The notes beneath the pieces were generated by a model. The model searched no databases and had not been told where the DNA came from. It saw only the letters and a list, made by a program, of their open reading frames with translations. The translations under genes and the position numbers were made by a program. Shown here piece by piece: positions 22,593 to 30,183 of a DNA stretch of 64,000 bases. Source of the stretch: JAIRMO01 sp046533115 (GTDB taxonomy: Bacteria > Spirochaetota > Spirochaetia > Treponematales > Breznakiellaceae); the NCBI RefSeq assembly GCF_046533115.1, contig NZ_JAJQRC010000012.1, positions 1 to 64,000 on the forward strand, read 5' to 3'. Each line of letters starts with the position of its first letter. The stretch's first letter is position 1.

Positions 22593-23667
22593 TTCGACCA
22601 ATATAGGTGTTGGCGGAAGTCTTGTTATTCAAAACGGGATTTCAGAACAACGTGTCCGAGAAATTTTTGATGAGAAGACTGGCTGTGCCATTGCTCAATT
22701 TTCAAGCGAAGCGAAAAAAATCGCATCGGAGAGAATAAATAATTTTGTGAAATGTCTTATCCCCCGGATGGCAGAGACAGGATCGCTCAATGCGTTTATA
22801 GACCCCGATTTTCAATTATTGTTGATTGAAGCGCAGAAGGGTGCCGCTTCAACGGAAAGGGAACCGGATATTAAATTGCTGACAGAATTGCTTGTTCATA
22901 GATTCGCTAAACAAAATGATAGAAGTGCGCGTATTGGTATTTCGAAGGCGGTAAATATTGTTCATCAGATACCAGACAAGGCATTGCTTGGCCTGACCGT
23001 ATTCTATGCGGTTTCTCAATTTATTCCAAAAACGGGCGATATTGAGGAAGGTCTTAATATACTGGATGATTTGTTTAATCGTATTATATACGATACTCTT
23101 CCCGAAGGAACAGATTGGCTTGATGATTTGGATGTTTTAGATGCAATAAGAATTGGTAGGTTTAGAAACCTGAAAAAATTTGAAGAATTTTATCCTGACA
23201 AATTACCAGGTTATACCTGCGAGGGAATTCTGGAAAATTCAGAACAACATAACGAAATAATTAAAATTTTACAGGACAATAAAATTGATCCTAATGGTTT
23301 TGTTGTTAAACACATATTGTCAGAAAATCATTTACGGTTAAACATTATAAATAAAGAAGCGATTAAAGGATTAACGCTTAAATTTAGTGTAATATCAAAT
23401 GGGAATATACAAAAAACCAGTCAAAAATTAAGCGATCAACAGAAGCAAGCCGTTGCCTTGATTGCTGAGCAATATATGAAAATTGATGTTCCTTTTCAGG
23501 AAAACAGAACAGCGTTTATGAAACTGTTGGATGAAAGACCAAGTTTAAAAAAAGTAAAGGAATGGTGGAATAAAATAGGGGCGTCCTTTAATACTACGTC
23601 CGTTGGTCGTGTTTTAGCCCATGCTAATGCGCAGAGATGCGATAATACGTTGCCGCCTCTTGATTAG
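22561..23667 (+). CDS. LPO_1073/Vpar_1526-like protein, defence-associated
   Basis: A 368-residue soluble protein. It opens with the NNSTNIGVGGSLVIQNGIS segment, then REIFDEKTGCAIAQFSSEAKKIASERINNF, as in the LPO_1073/Vpar_1526 family. The middle is helical (DPDFQLLLIEAQKGAASTE) and the C-terminus is a separate globular part ending in Leu-Asp. The family has no established biochemical role that I know; it is met in mobile and defence regions. GGAGGGG lies 8 bases before ATG 22561. The shared motif with the small membrane protein suggests they form a complex. AT-rich codon use differs from hsdM and hsdR. Confidence 0.65.
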   Translation: MTEMSQKAGNNSTNIGVGGSLVIQNGISEQRVREIFDEKTGCAIAQFSSEAKKIASERINNFVKCLIPRMAETGSLNAFIDPDFQLLLIEAQKGAASTEREPDIKLLTELLVHRFAKQNDRSARIGISKAVNIVHQIPDKALLGLTVFYAVSQFIPKTGDIEEGLNILDDLFNRIIYDTLPEGTDWLDDLDVLDAIRIGRFRNLKKFEEFYPDKLPGYTCEGILENSEQHNEIIKILQDNKIDPNGFVVKHILSENHLRLNIINKEAIKGLTLKFSVISNGNIQKTSQKLSDQQKQAVALIAEQYMKIDVPFQENRTAFMKLLDERPSLKKVKEWWNKIGASFNTTSVGRVLAHANAQRCDNTLPPLD

Positions 23668-23731
23668 GAGTTTATATGTTGTTGTTATCATTGAATATAT
23701 GCAGAGTCATCGGATACAGGGAGATCGCCCC

Positions 23732-23989
23732 ATGGAAGAATTAAAAGAATACGATATATCTCAATTCAAAGGCATACGGGAACTGCTTGTGCCCCTGGTG
23801 ATCCGGGAAATCATGAAAAGCAGGAATGTAAGCGAAGAAGAAGCCTTTCGCCTCTTGTACTCATCGTTTTTGTACAGTAAATTGGAAGTAGAAGCCACCA
23901 AATTGTGGCATTTAAGCCCCCGCGCGCTTTACGGGCTTTTAAACGAGGAATTGGAGACCGGGCAGATAACTTTCCCCGAGGAGGCATAG
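23732..23989 (+). CDS. small partner protein of DUF3791/DUF3990-type module
   Basis: An 85-residue helical protein (SEEEAFRLLYSSFLYSKLEVEATKLWHLSPRALYGLLNEEL). It shares the pattern of the protein at 25413-25655 (FDEVYAEFLESNTCRAIQEPRSLMWYENAEFIVDEYY), so both seem to belong to one family found beside DUF3791 genes. ATG 23732 follows GGGAG by about 10 bases; an ATG at 23699 lacks a ribosome site. The DUF3791 gene begins one base after its stop. No DUF3990 gene follows here, so this copy of the module lacks its likely toxin. Confidence 0.65.
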   Translation: MEELKEYDISQFKGIRELLVPLVIREIMKSRNVSEEEAFRLLYSSFLYSKLEVEATKLWHLSPRALYGLLNEELETGQITFPEEA

Positions 23990-23990
23990 C

Positions 23991-24212
23991 GTGAACGACA
24001 GAACCGATTTCATAGCCTATTGCATCGAAGAATACAAGGAAAACGAAAACCTCACCGGCCGGGAAGTGATTGATCTGTTCACCCGGTATGATATTATTCC
24101 ATATATCAAGTCGGCCTATGACGGCCTCCACGTTATGGGTGGCTTGGCCATAACCAGCGATATAAAAAGCCTCATTGCCGGGATTCGTGAAAGCCGGGGA
24201 GAAACTGTCTGA
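23991..24212 (+). CDS. DUF3791-family protein
   Basis: A 73-residue protein (DFIAYCIEEYKENENLTGREVIDLFTRYDIIPYIKSAYDGLHVMG) that fits DUF3791: a helix, the 'G.e...lF..y.i..yi...y..LH..G' core and a final helix. GTG 23991 follows CGAGGAGG. DUF3791 genes are normally paired with DUF3990; here that partner is missing. Antitoxin or adaptor function is inferred from the pairing only. Confidence 0.75.
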   Translation: MNDRTDFIAYCIEEYKENENLTGREVIDLFTRYDIIPYIKSAYDGLHVMGGLAITSDIKSLIAGIRESRGETV

Positions 24213-24243
24213 TGAGCGGGAGAATTGAGGTGGGAAAAGAACC

Positions 24244-24408
24244 ATGAGAGTATATCTTGACAACTGTTGTTATAACAGGCCGTTTGATGACCAAAGCAAT
24301 CTTATAGTTGTGATGGAAACAGAATCAAAACTGCTCGTCCAGAAGCTCATAAAAGATGGAAATAGAAGTTATAAGTCCAATAGATTTTGTAAGGAGGATT
24401 CTGAATGA
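24244..24408 (+). pseudogene. PIN-domain-like protein, truncated
   Basis: The first 40 residues (MRVYLDNCCYNRPFDDQSNL, then METESKLLVQKLIKDG) match the start of PIN-like RNase toxins common in anaerobes. The first acidic catalytic residue (Asp6) is present, but the frame ends at residue 54, about 100 short of a full domain. It overlaps the next small gene by four bases (ATGA). The order toxin-stub then antitoxin is the reverse of the common arrangement, so the locus has been rearranged. Confidence 0.6.
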
Positions 24409-24614
24409 TGACTGATACTGTCTTAAAAAGCGAAGGTATGAGAATATTGTCTAAAGCGCTTGGTATTGTTGAAGCCGAGCGATTTATTTCGTTGATGATT
24501 CGCGAGCCATTTGATTACACGGAATGGCAGCGTGATTTATATGCTGATATGCCGCTTGATGTGTTTTATGAAAAAGTGAAATATTTTCGTAAAAACCAAA
24601 ACGTGGATTTATAG
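24405..24614 (+). CDS. small antitoxin-like protein of a PIN-like pair
   Basis: A 69-residue protein (EGMRILSKALGIVEAERFISLMIREPFDYTEWQRDLYADM). It resembles the small proteins that usually sit beside PIN-like MRxYLDNCxxNRP toxins and carry the REPFDYTEW core. GGAGG lies just before its start. With the neighbouring toxin truncated it would be an orphan antitoxin. Assignment is by likeness and position. Confidence 0.6.
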   Translation: MMTDTVLKSEGMRILSKALGIVEAERFISLMIREPFDYTEWQRDLYADMPLDVFYEKVKYFRKNQNVDL

Positions 24615-24634
24615 CGTGAAGCGGTGCGTCTATA

Positions 24635-24697
24635 ATGCCTAAAGTGTTTAACGAAGCCAGCTACGAAAATGCCGTAAAATGGGACGGCAATTTATGA
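24635..24697 (+). pseudogene. severed 5' end of hsdR
   Basis: Twenty codons, MPKVFNEASYENAV then KWDGNL and a stop. The 32 bases at 24644-24675 are identical to 25648-25679 near the start of the intact hsdR. It looks like the original beginning of hsdR, split off when the DUF3791/DUF3990 cassette entered. Confidence 0.65.
24644..24675 (+). repeat. 32-bp direct repeat, left copy
   Basis: The 32 bases beginning GTGTTTAACGAAGCCAGCTA are identical at 24644-24675 and 25648-25679, 1004 bases apart. They encode VFNEASYENAV of HsdR and flank exactly the three-gene cassette 24713-25655. Confidence 0.9.
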
Positions 24698-24712
24698 AAC
24701 CGGAGGAAACCC

Positions 24713-24949
24713 ATGACCGGTATTGAAAACAGAAATGCCAGTACCTGGCGTGATGAAAACCTGATGATCGTCTATGCCGTGGAAGGCTATGCCCGCAGAC
24801 ATAACATAACAACCCGGGACGCGTATACTATTTTCACAAAACATGGTATCACCGCTGATATTAGAAAGCACTATGGAATTCTGCATACTCAAGATCCTGA
24901 CGAAACAGTCTATTTTTGTGAAGATGTATTGGCATGGAAACAAACATGA
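24713..24949 (+). CDS. DUF3791-family protein
   Basis: A 78-residue protein with the DUF3791 core (LMIVYAVEGYARRHNITTRDAYTIFTKHGITADIRKHYGILHTQ), related to the one at 23991-24212. CGGAGG precedes ATG 24713. It overlaps the DUF3990 gene by 16 bases, the standard arrangement for this pair, and most likely forms a complex with that protein. Confidence 0.75.
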   Translation: MTGIENRNASTWRDENLMIVYAVEGYARRHNITTRDAYTIFTKHGITADIRKHYGILHTQDPDETVYFCEDVLAWKQT

Positions 24950-25425
24950 CGCTGTACCACGGTTCAAATATTGATTTTGAAAAAATCTCTCTGGATAAGG
25001 CAAAGGATAAGCGGGATTTTGGCAGGGGGTTCTATACAACGACCATCAGAGAACAGGCAAAAGAATGGGCGGAGATACTTAACTATCGCAGCAGGCGGGA
25101 TGGCTGTTTCTTGTATGAATTTACTTTTGAAAAAACAGACAACTTGCATATTAAATCTTTTAATGGCATTACAGAGGAATGGCTGAATTTTATCGTTGAA
25201 AATCGCCTAAAAGGTGGAGTACAACATTCTTTTGATGTTGTTATTGGTCCTGTGGCAAATGACCGGACTGTAAATACCATTGGTCTTTATTTGTCGGGTG
25301 ATTATTTCCTGGACGAAGCGTTAAGGCGGCTTGAGTATTTTAAGTTAAATGACCAGGTTTCCCTGCATACTGAAAAGGCATTGTCCTATTTGAAATTTAT
25401 AAGGAAATATACATGGACTGCATAA
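24934..25425 (+). CDS. DUF3990 protein, ADP-ribosyltransferase-like
   Basis: A 163-residue protein with the opening TLYHGSNIDFEKISLDKAKDKRDFGRGFYTT of DUF3990. The LYHGS and FGxGFYTT elements resemble the NAD-binding parts of ADP-ribosyltransferase folds (RolB/ART-like), and the later segment LNFIVENRLKG..HSFDVVIGPVANDRT is conserved in the family. Toxin activity is inferred from the fold and from the constant pairing with small DUF3791 partners. ATG 24934 or ATG 24946 could be the start; the second begins at the conserved core. It overlaps the next small gene by 13 bases. Confidence 0.75.
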   Translation: METNMTLYHGSNIDFEKISLDKAKDKRDFGRGFYTTTIREQAKEWAEILNYRSRRDGCFLYEFTFEKTDNLHIKSFNGITEEWLNFIVENRLKGGVQHSFDVVIGPVANDRTVNTIGLYLSGDYFLDEALRRLEYFKLNDQVSLHTEKALSYLKFIRKYTWTA

Positions 25426-25655
25426 AAAACATCTATTTGTGGAAAGGAGAAGACATCTCATTTATTGTATTAAAAAAAATCGAGCAGACCGTCAGCCTGA
25501 TAGCCGAAAAAGAAAACCGCGGTTTCGATGAAGTTTATGCGGAATTTCTTGAATCCAATACCTGCCGGGCAATACAGGAACCCCGTTCTCTGATGTGGTA
25601 CGAGAATGCCGAGTTTATTGTCGATGAATACTACCGGGAAAAAGCCTGTGTTTAA
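25413..25655 (+). CDS. small partner protein in DUF3990 cassette
   Basis: An 80-residue helical protein (ISFIVLKKIEQTVSLIAEKENRGFDEVYAEFLESNTCRAIQE, then LMWYENAEFIVDEYYRE). It looks like a diverged relative of the protein at 23732-23989. Its last 32 bases overlap the start of the present hsdR frame. It probably belongs to the DUF3791/DUF3990 complex, as antitoxin or adaptor. Confidence 0.65.
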   Translation: MDCIKNIYLWKGEDISFIVLKKIEQTVSLIAEKENRGFDEVYAEFLESNTCRAIQEPRSLMWYENAEFIVDEYYREKACV

Positions 25656-28600
25656 CGAAGCCAGCTACGAAAATGCCGTCATCTCGATAATTCAGGCCCT
25701 TGGCTATGAACACAAATATGGCCCGGATATTGAGCGGGATTATCATAATCCGCTGTACATGGACGTTTTAACGGAACAGTTGGCCGTTATAAACCCTGGG
25801 GCAAAACACGCCGCGCTTGAAGAGGCGGTCAACAAAATTACAAATATTGAAAACGGAACCCTGGTGCAAAAAAATAAAACATTTACCGAATGGCTGCAAA
25901 ACGGGCTGGAGGTGACGTGTCAGGATAAGGGGGAAACCAAAACAGAAATCATACATCTTATAGACTTTAATCATGTTTCCCATAATGTTTTTCAGGTTAT
26001 CAATCAATGGACTTTTATTGAGAACGAAAACAAACGGCCCGATATTGTTATTTTTGTCAACGGCCTGCCCCTGGTGCTGATCGAATTAAAAAGCTGCATG
26101 CACGAAGATGTGGGCATCGAAAACGGCTACCGGCAAATACGGAATTATATGCGGGAGATACCGGCCATGTTTTCCTACAACGCCTTTTGCATAATCAGCG
26201 ATCTGCTGGAAACCAGGGCGGGAACAATATCGTCCAGCTTTGACCGTTTTGCCGCGTGGAAAACCATAGACGGAAATTATGAAGAAACGAAGTACGCCCA
26301 ATACGATGTCCTCTTCAAAGGGATGCTTGAACCTAAACGGTTTTTGGACATACTGCAAAATTTTATCCTCTTTTCTCACGATATGCCCGAAGACAACAAA
26401 ATCCTCGCCGCGTATCATCAGTATTTCGCCGTAAAAAAGGCGGTCCTTTCAACATTGATAGCCGCCGGTTTTGCGGATGTGCCGAATTCCGGGAACGGCG
26501 TTGACTATTTGCAGGCGGCGGAGGTTGCTCCTCACTATGGCAAGGGCAATGGAAAAGGCGGCGTATTTTGGCATACCCAGGGCAGCGGCAAATCCCTGTC
26601 TATGGTGTTTTATGCCGCCCTGCTCAACAAGACGATGGAAAGTCCTACCATCATTGTGCTTACCGACCGAAACAATCTGGACGATCAGCTTTATGAACAA
26701 TTTTCCGCCTGCAAGGATTTTCTGCGCCAAACCCCGGAACAGGCGGATAGCAGAAAGGATTTACACAGGCTCCTGGATGATCGCGGGGCAAACGGCATCT
26801 TTTTTACCACCATTCAAAAGTTTGAAGAATCATCGGAACCTTTATCGACACGAAGAAATATCATCGTCATGGCGGATGAGGCCCACCGAAGTCATTACGG
26901 CCTTACCGAAAAGATACGCAAAGACGGCCGGCTTGTTACCGGGACCGCCCGGATTATCAGAGACAGCCTGCCCAACGCCGCGTTTATCGGGTTTACCGGA
27001 ACCCCCATTTCCAGCCGGGACAAAAACACCAGGGAAGTATTCGGCGATTATATTGACATATACGACATGACCCAGGCCGTCGAAGACGGCGCCACAAAGC
27101 CGGTCTACTACGAAAGCCGGGTGATAAATCTTGGCCTTAAAGAAGAAATCCTTAAAAAGATCGACGAGACCTACGAGCAGCTTGCCTTAAACGCCGATGA
27201 AAAGGACATTGAAAAAAGCAAGCGGGAACTCGGCAACATGGAAGCCATACTTGGCGCGCCGGAAACCATAAGCAGTTTGTGCCGGGACATTATCGATCAT
27301 TATGAAAATAACCGCGCCGCCCTGCTTACCGGCAAGGCATTGATTGTCTGCTATTCCCGCCCTATCGCCCTGTCAGTTTACAAAAAGGTGCTGGAACTGC
27401 GCCCGGCATGGATCGACAAAGTAAAAATCGTCATGACCGCCGGGAACGACGATCCCGAAGAATGGCGCGCCATCATAGGAAATAAAACGCATAAAAAAGA
27501 ACTGGCGAAGAAATTCAAGGACAATGACGACCCTTTGAAAATCGCCATTGTGGTGGATATGTGGCTTACCGGTTTTGATGTCCCCAGCCTTGCCACCATG
27601 TATGTGTTCAAGCCGATGATGGGTCATAATCTTATGCAGGCCATTGCCCGGGTAAACAGGGTCTTTAAGGATAAAGAAGGGGGTCTTGTTGTAGATTATA
27701 TCGGAATCGCGGGCGCGCTCAAGCAGGCCATGAATGACTATACCAAACGGGACCAAAAGAATTACGGCGAAATGGATATAGCCAAAACAGCCCTGCCGAA
27801 ATTTGCTGAAAAGCTGCTGGTCTGCGCCGAACTTTTTCACGGCTTTAGCTGGCGGGCTTTCATTGACGACAAGGCCTCCGATGCTGAAAGGGCAGACATA
27901 ATCCGGGACGGCATCAATTTTATACTCGGCAAAGATGAAGATACGCAAAAGTTGTTTCGCAAAGAAGCCCTGTTGTTAAAGCAGGCAAAATCCCTTTGCC
28001 AAAGCCTGCTGAACAGGGAACAACGGTATGAGGCGGCTTATTTTGAAGCGATACGGGTTGCCCTCAACAAATTTACCGGAACCGGAAAACTTTCATTTAA
28101 GGAAATAAGCGAACAAATCGGCGAGCTTCTTAAACAAAGCGTCAGGAGCGAAGGGGTTATTAACCTGTTCGGCGATAGGCAGGAAGAATTCTCAATTTTT
28201 TCTCCAGGGTATCTTGAAGAAATCGCCCGCATGAAAGAGAAGAACCTTGCGGCGGAATTGTTAAGAAAACTTATCGACGAACAGGTTAAAATTTACCAGC
28301 GGAAAGATTTTGTGCAGGCGCAAAAATTTTCGGAGCGCATGCAACGCCTGATGAATGCATACCGCAACGGACAAATTACCAATGCCGATGTTATCGACGA
28401 ACTCAAAAAAATGGCCCAGGACATTTCCTCCGCCCATGAGGAAGGGGTTAAACTGGGCCTGGCACCGGAAGAACTCAGTTTTTATCACGCCCTGACAAAT
28501 CCCCTGCGGCAAAAAGATTATTATACCAACGAACAGCTCAAGGCGATGACCCAGGAATTAACCGGATCTTTGCGAAAGAACAGGACCATAGACTGGAACA

Positions 28601-28752
28601 GAAAACAGGGCACCAGGGCGGCCATGCGGATGCTGGTAAAACGGTTGCTCAAAAAGTACAAGTATCCCCCGGAAGGGGAAGAAGAAGCGATCAACACCGT
28701 TATCTCCCAGTGCGAAATGTGGGTTGACGAAGAAGATTTTCAGTCTATTTGA
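25624..28752 (+). CDS. hsdR: type I restriction endonuclease subunit
   Basis: A 1042-residue motor/nuclease. The PD-ExK nuclease site is at residues 139-156 (RPDIVIF ... LVLIELKS; Asp140, Glu154, Lys156). Walker A is GSGKS near 320, the DEAH box (MADEAHRSH) is at 418 and the RecA2 motifs TGFDVP and QAIARVNRVF follow. The C-terminus binds the methyltransferase. The family start would be VFNEASYENAV with a short lead; here that lead is replaced by MNTTGKKP from the cassette junction. ATG 25624 (or 25606) lies inside the preceding gene and has no clear ribosome site, so translation is probably coupled. Confidence 0.92.
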   Translation: MNTTGKKPVFNEASYENAVISIIQALGYEHKYGPDIERDYHNPLYMDVLTEQLAVINPGAKHAALEEAVNKITNIENGTLVQKNKTFTEWLQNGLEVTCQDKGETKTEIIHLIDFNHVSHNVFQVINQWTFIENENKRPDIVIFVNGLPLVLIELKSCMHEDVGIENGYRQIRNYMREIPAMFSYNAFCIISDLLETRAGTISSSFDRFAAWKTIDGNYEETKYAQYDVLFKGMLEPKRFLDILQNFILFSHDMPEDNKILAAYHQYFAVKKAVLSTLIAAGFADVPNSGNGVDYLQAAEVAPHYGKGNGKGGVFWHTQGSGKSLSMVFYAALLNKTMESPTIIVLTDRNNLDDQLYEQFSACKDFLRQTPEQADSRKDLHRLLDDRGANGIFFTTIQKFEESSEPLSTRRNIIVMADEAHRSHYGLTEKIRKDGRLVTGTARIIRDSLPNAAFIGFTGTPISSRDKNTREVFGDYIDIYDMTQAVEDGATKPVYYESRVINLGLKEEILKKIDETYEQLALNADEKDIEKSKRELGNMEAILGAPETISSLCRDIIDHYENNRAALLTGKALIVCYSRPIALSVYKKVLELRPAWIDKVKIVMTAGNDDPEEWRAIIGNKTHKKELAKKFKDNDDPLKIAIVVDMWLTGFDVPSLATMYVFKPMMGHNLMQAIARVNRVFKDKEGGLVVDYIGIAGALKQAMNDYTKRDQKNYGEMDIAKTALPKFAEKLLVCAELFHGFSWRAFIDDKASDAERADIIRDGINFILGKDEDTQKLFRKEALLLKQAKSLCQSLLNREQRYEAAYFEAIRVALNKFTGTGKLSFKEISEQIGELLKQSVRSEGVINLFGDRQEEFSIFSPGYLEEIARMKEKNLAAELLRKLIDEQVKIYQRKDFVQAQKFSERMQRLMNAYRNGQITNADVIDELKKMAQDISSAHEEGVKLGLAPEELSFYHALTNPLRQKDYYTNEQLKAMTQELTGSLRKNRTIDWNRKQGTRAAMRMLVKRLLKKYKYPPEGEEEAINTVISQCEMWVDEEDFQSI
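25648..25679 (+). repeat. 32-bp direct repeat, right copy
   Basis: Identical to 24644-24675. It is now part of the coding sequence of the intact hsdR. Confidence 0.9.
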
Positions 28753-28762
28753 CCATAATCCT

Positions 28763-30049
28763 TTAAAACGTAAATTCCCTGTTCAATTCTTTTTCCACAT
28801 CCAGTACCGCCGCGATAAGGTTGTAGTATTCCTGCTGAACCTGATACTGTGCCTGCAATAAGCTGTCGGCGGCATTACGCAGACTCTGGTAATCCGCAGC
28901 CCCCTGCCGGTAGGCTTCCCCGTACATTTCGTAGGTGCTTTCCGCCAATTCCACATTCAGTTTGAGGGCTTCTATCGTTTCTATGGTTTGGTTTATCGTC
29001 CGTTCGTACTGCCTGATACGGTCTTCCCGGTTTCTTAATGATTCGGCCAGTTGTAATTGGGAGGATTGAATACTATCGGAAAAGGCATCCATCTGCGTTC
29101 TGGCCGCGGACCAGGGTAAGAAGCTGTCTATATTGATTCCCAAACTGATGGAAAAAGAACCGCTGTCATTCCAGGTTTTATTACTGTACAGGGGATTGGC
29201 ATTCCAGGAAAACCGCAATGTCGGTATATACGCTTCGTGCCATGCCGCTTTTCGCTGGGCTTCCAAGGCCTTTATCCCCTGCCGTAACACCGCCATTTCA
29301 AGGGATGAATCCGACTCATCTCCGCCGCTTTCAGCAATAACACCGCTGCCGTCATATTCAAGGCTTCCCGAGAGCAGTAATTCTGTTTCCTGTTCAATGC
29401 CCAGGACCGCCTTGAAGGAATCCAGGGCGTTCGCGTACAAGGTTTCGGCGCTTCGTACCTTGGGCCGCTGGTTTTCCAAATCAACCCGGGCCGATAGCTC
29501 ATCCAGCCGGGAAGTCTGTCCAATCCTGGCAAGGGCGGCGCTTTCTTCGTACCGGGCCAGGGCGCTTTCCAGACCCCGGGAGGCCAGTTCCTTATTGGCC
29601 TGTAACAGTAAAATTTGATAAAAAAGTTTCCGTACCTGTAATTCCAATTCCTGCCTGGCCATTTCATGGCTTAGAAGCCCCGCCTCGTAGTCCGCTTTTG
29701 TCTTTTTTATATTTTCTATCACCGCGGTAGATATGTTGAGGGACGCCGACACCGAAAGCCCCGGAGTCCAGCCGTCCCGTTCCGGGGATATTGATCCGGT
29801 AACCGAACTGGGATGACTGAGCCCCGCTGAGACGCCCAGGGAGGGCAGCAGGCTGTTCCATGACCGGTCGCTGGTTCTCTTTTTTCCGGCGGTTTCCCGG
29901 CTGCTCCGCTGCAGGCCAAGATTTCTCTCCATCGCAATCTTTACCGCCTCGTCAATGGTCAGGGATGTTTGCGGCGAGTTGCTTTGACCCTGAACTTCGG
30001 TAAAACAAAGGATGGCGAGGATCACGCAAAAAAAAGCTTTACTTTTCAT
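28763..30049 (-). CDS. TolC-family outer-membrane efflux protein
   Basis: A 428-residue protein with a signal peptide (KSKAFFCVILAILCFTEVQGQ). Two outer-membrane-efflux repeats follow, each with long helices and beta hairpins (LTIDEAVKIAMERNLGLQRSS in the first, SLEMAVLRQGIKALEAQRKA in the second). It forms the outer-membrane channel for an RND or MFS pump. I chose the Met at 30049 over 30085 since it opens the signal peptide. It lies 10 bases past the convergent hsdR stop and far from the adaptor and RND genes it probably serves, with the RM locus between. Confidence 0.88.
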   Translation of the reverse strand: MKSKAFFCVILAILCFTEVQGQSNSPQTSLTIDEAVKIAMERNLGLQRSSRETAGKKRTSDRSWNSLLPSLGVSAGLSHPSSVTGSISPERDGWTPGLSVSASLNISTAVIENIKKTKADYEAGLLSHEMARQELELQVRKLFYQILLLQANKELASRGLESALARYEESAALARIGQTSRLDELSARVDLENQRPKVRSAETLYANALDSFKAVLGIEQETELLLSGSLEYDGSGVIAESGGDESDSSLEMAVLRQGIKALEAQRKAAWHEAYIPTLRFSWNANPLYSNKTWNDSGSFSISLGINIDSFLPWSAARTQMDAFSDSIQSSQLQLAESLRNREDRIRQYERTINQTIETIEALKLNVELAESTYEMYGEAYRQGAADYQSLRNAADSLLQAQYQVQQEYYNLIAAVLDVEKELNREFTF

Positions 30050-30127
30050 ACATAAAAAGTAAAAGGATAATAAAGGAAAGACCATTAACAGGGGATAAAT
30101 AATTTATAATTTTTTGTTATATCTGTT
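30043..30127 (-). repeat. efflux upstream element, copy B
   Basis: Plus-strand bases 30092-30131 are identical to the core of copy C for about 40 bases (GGGATAAATAATTTATAATT onward to CTGTTTTTT). With copy A the likeness continues toward tolC as far as TATGAAAAG, the tolC start itself. It should hold the tolC promoter and regulator site. Confidence 0.7.
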
Positions 30128-30183
30128 TTTTGTCCCCACCACCCCCGGCCATGGACGGCGGCGGGCGGGCCTAAACACCAATT

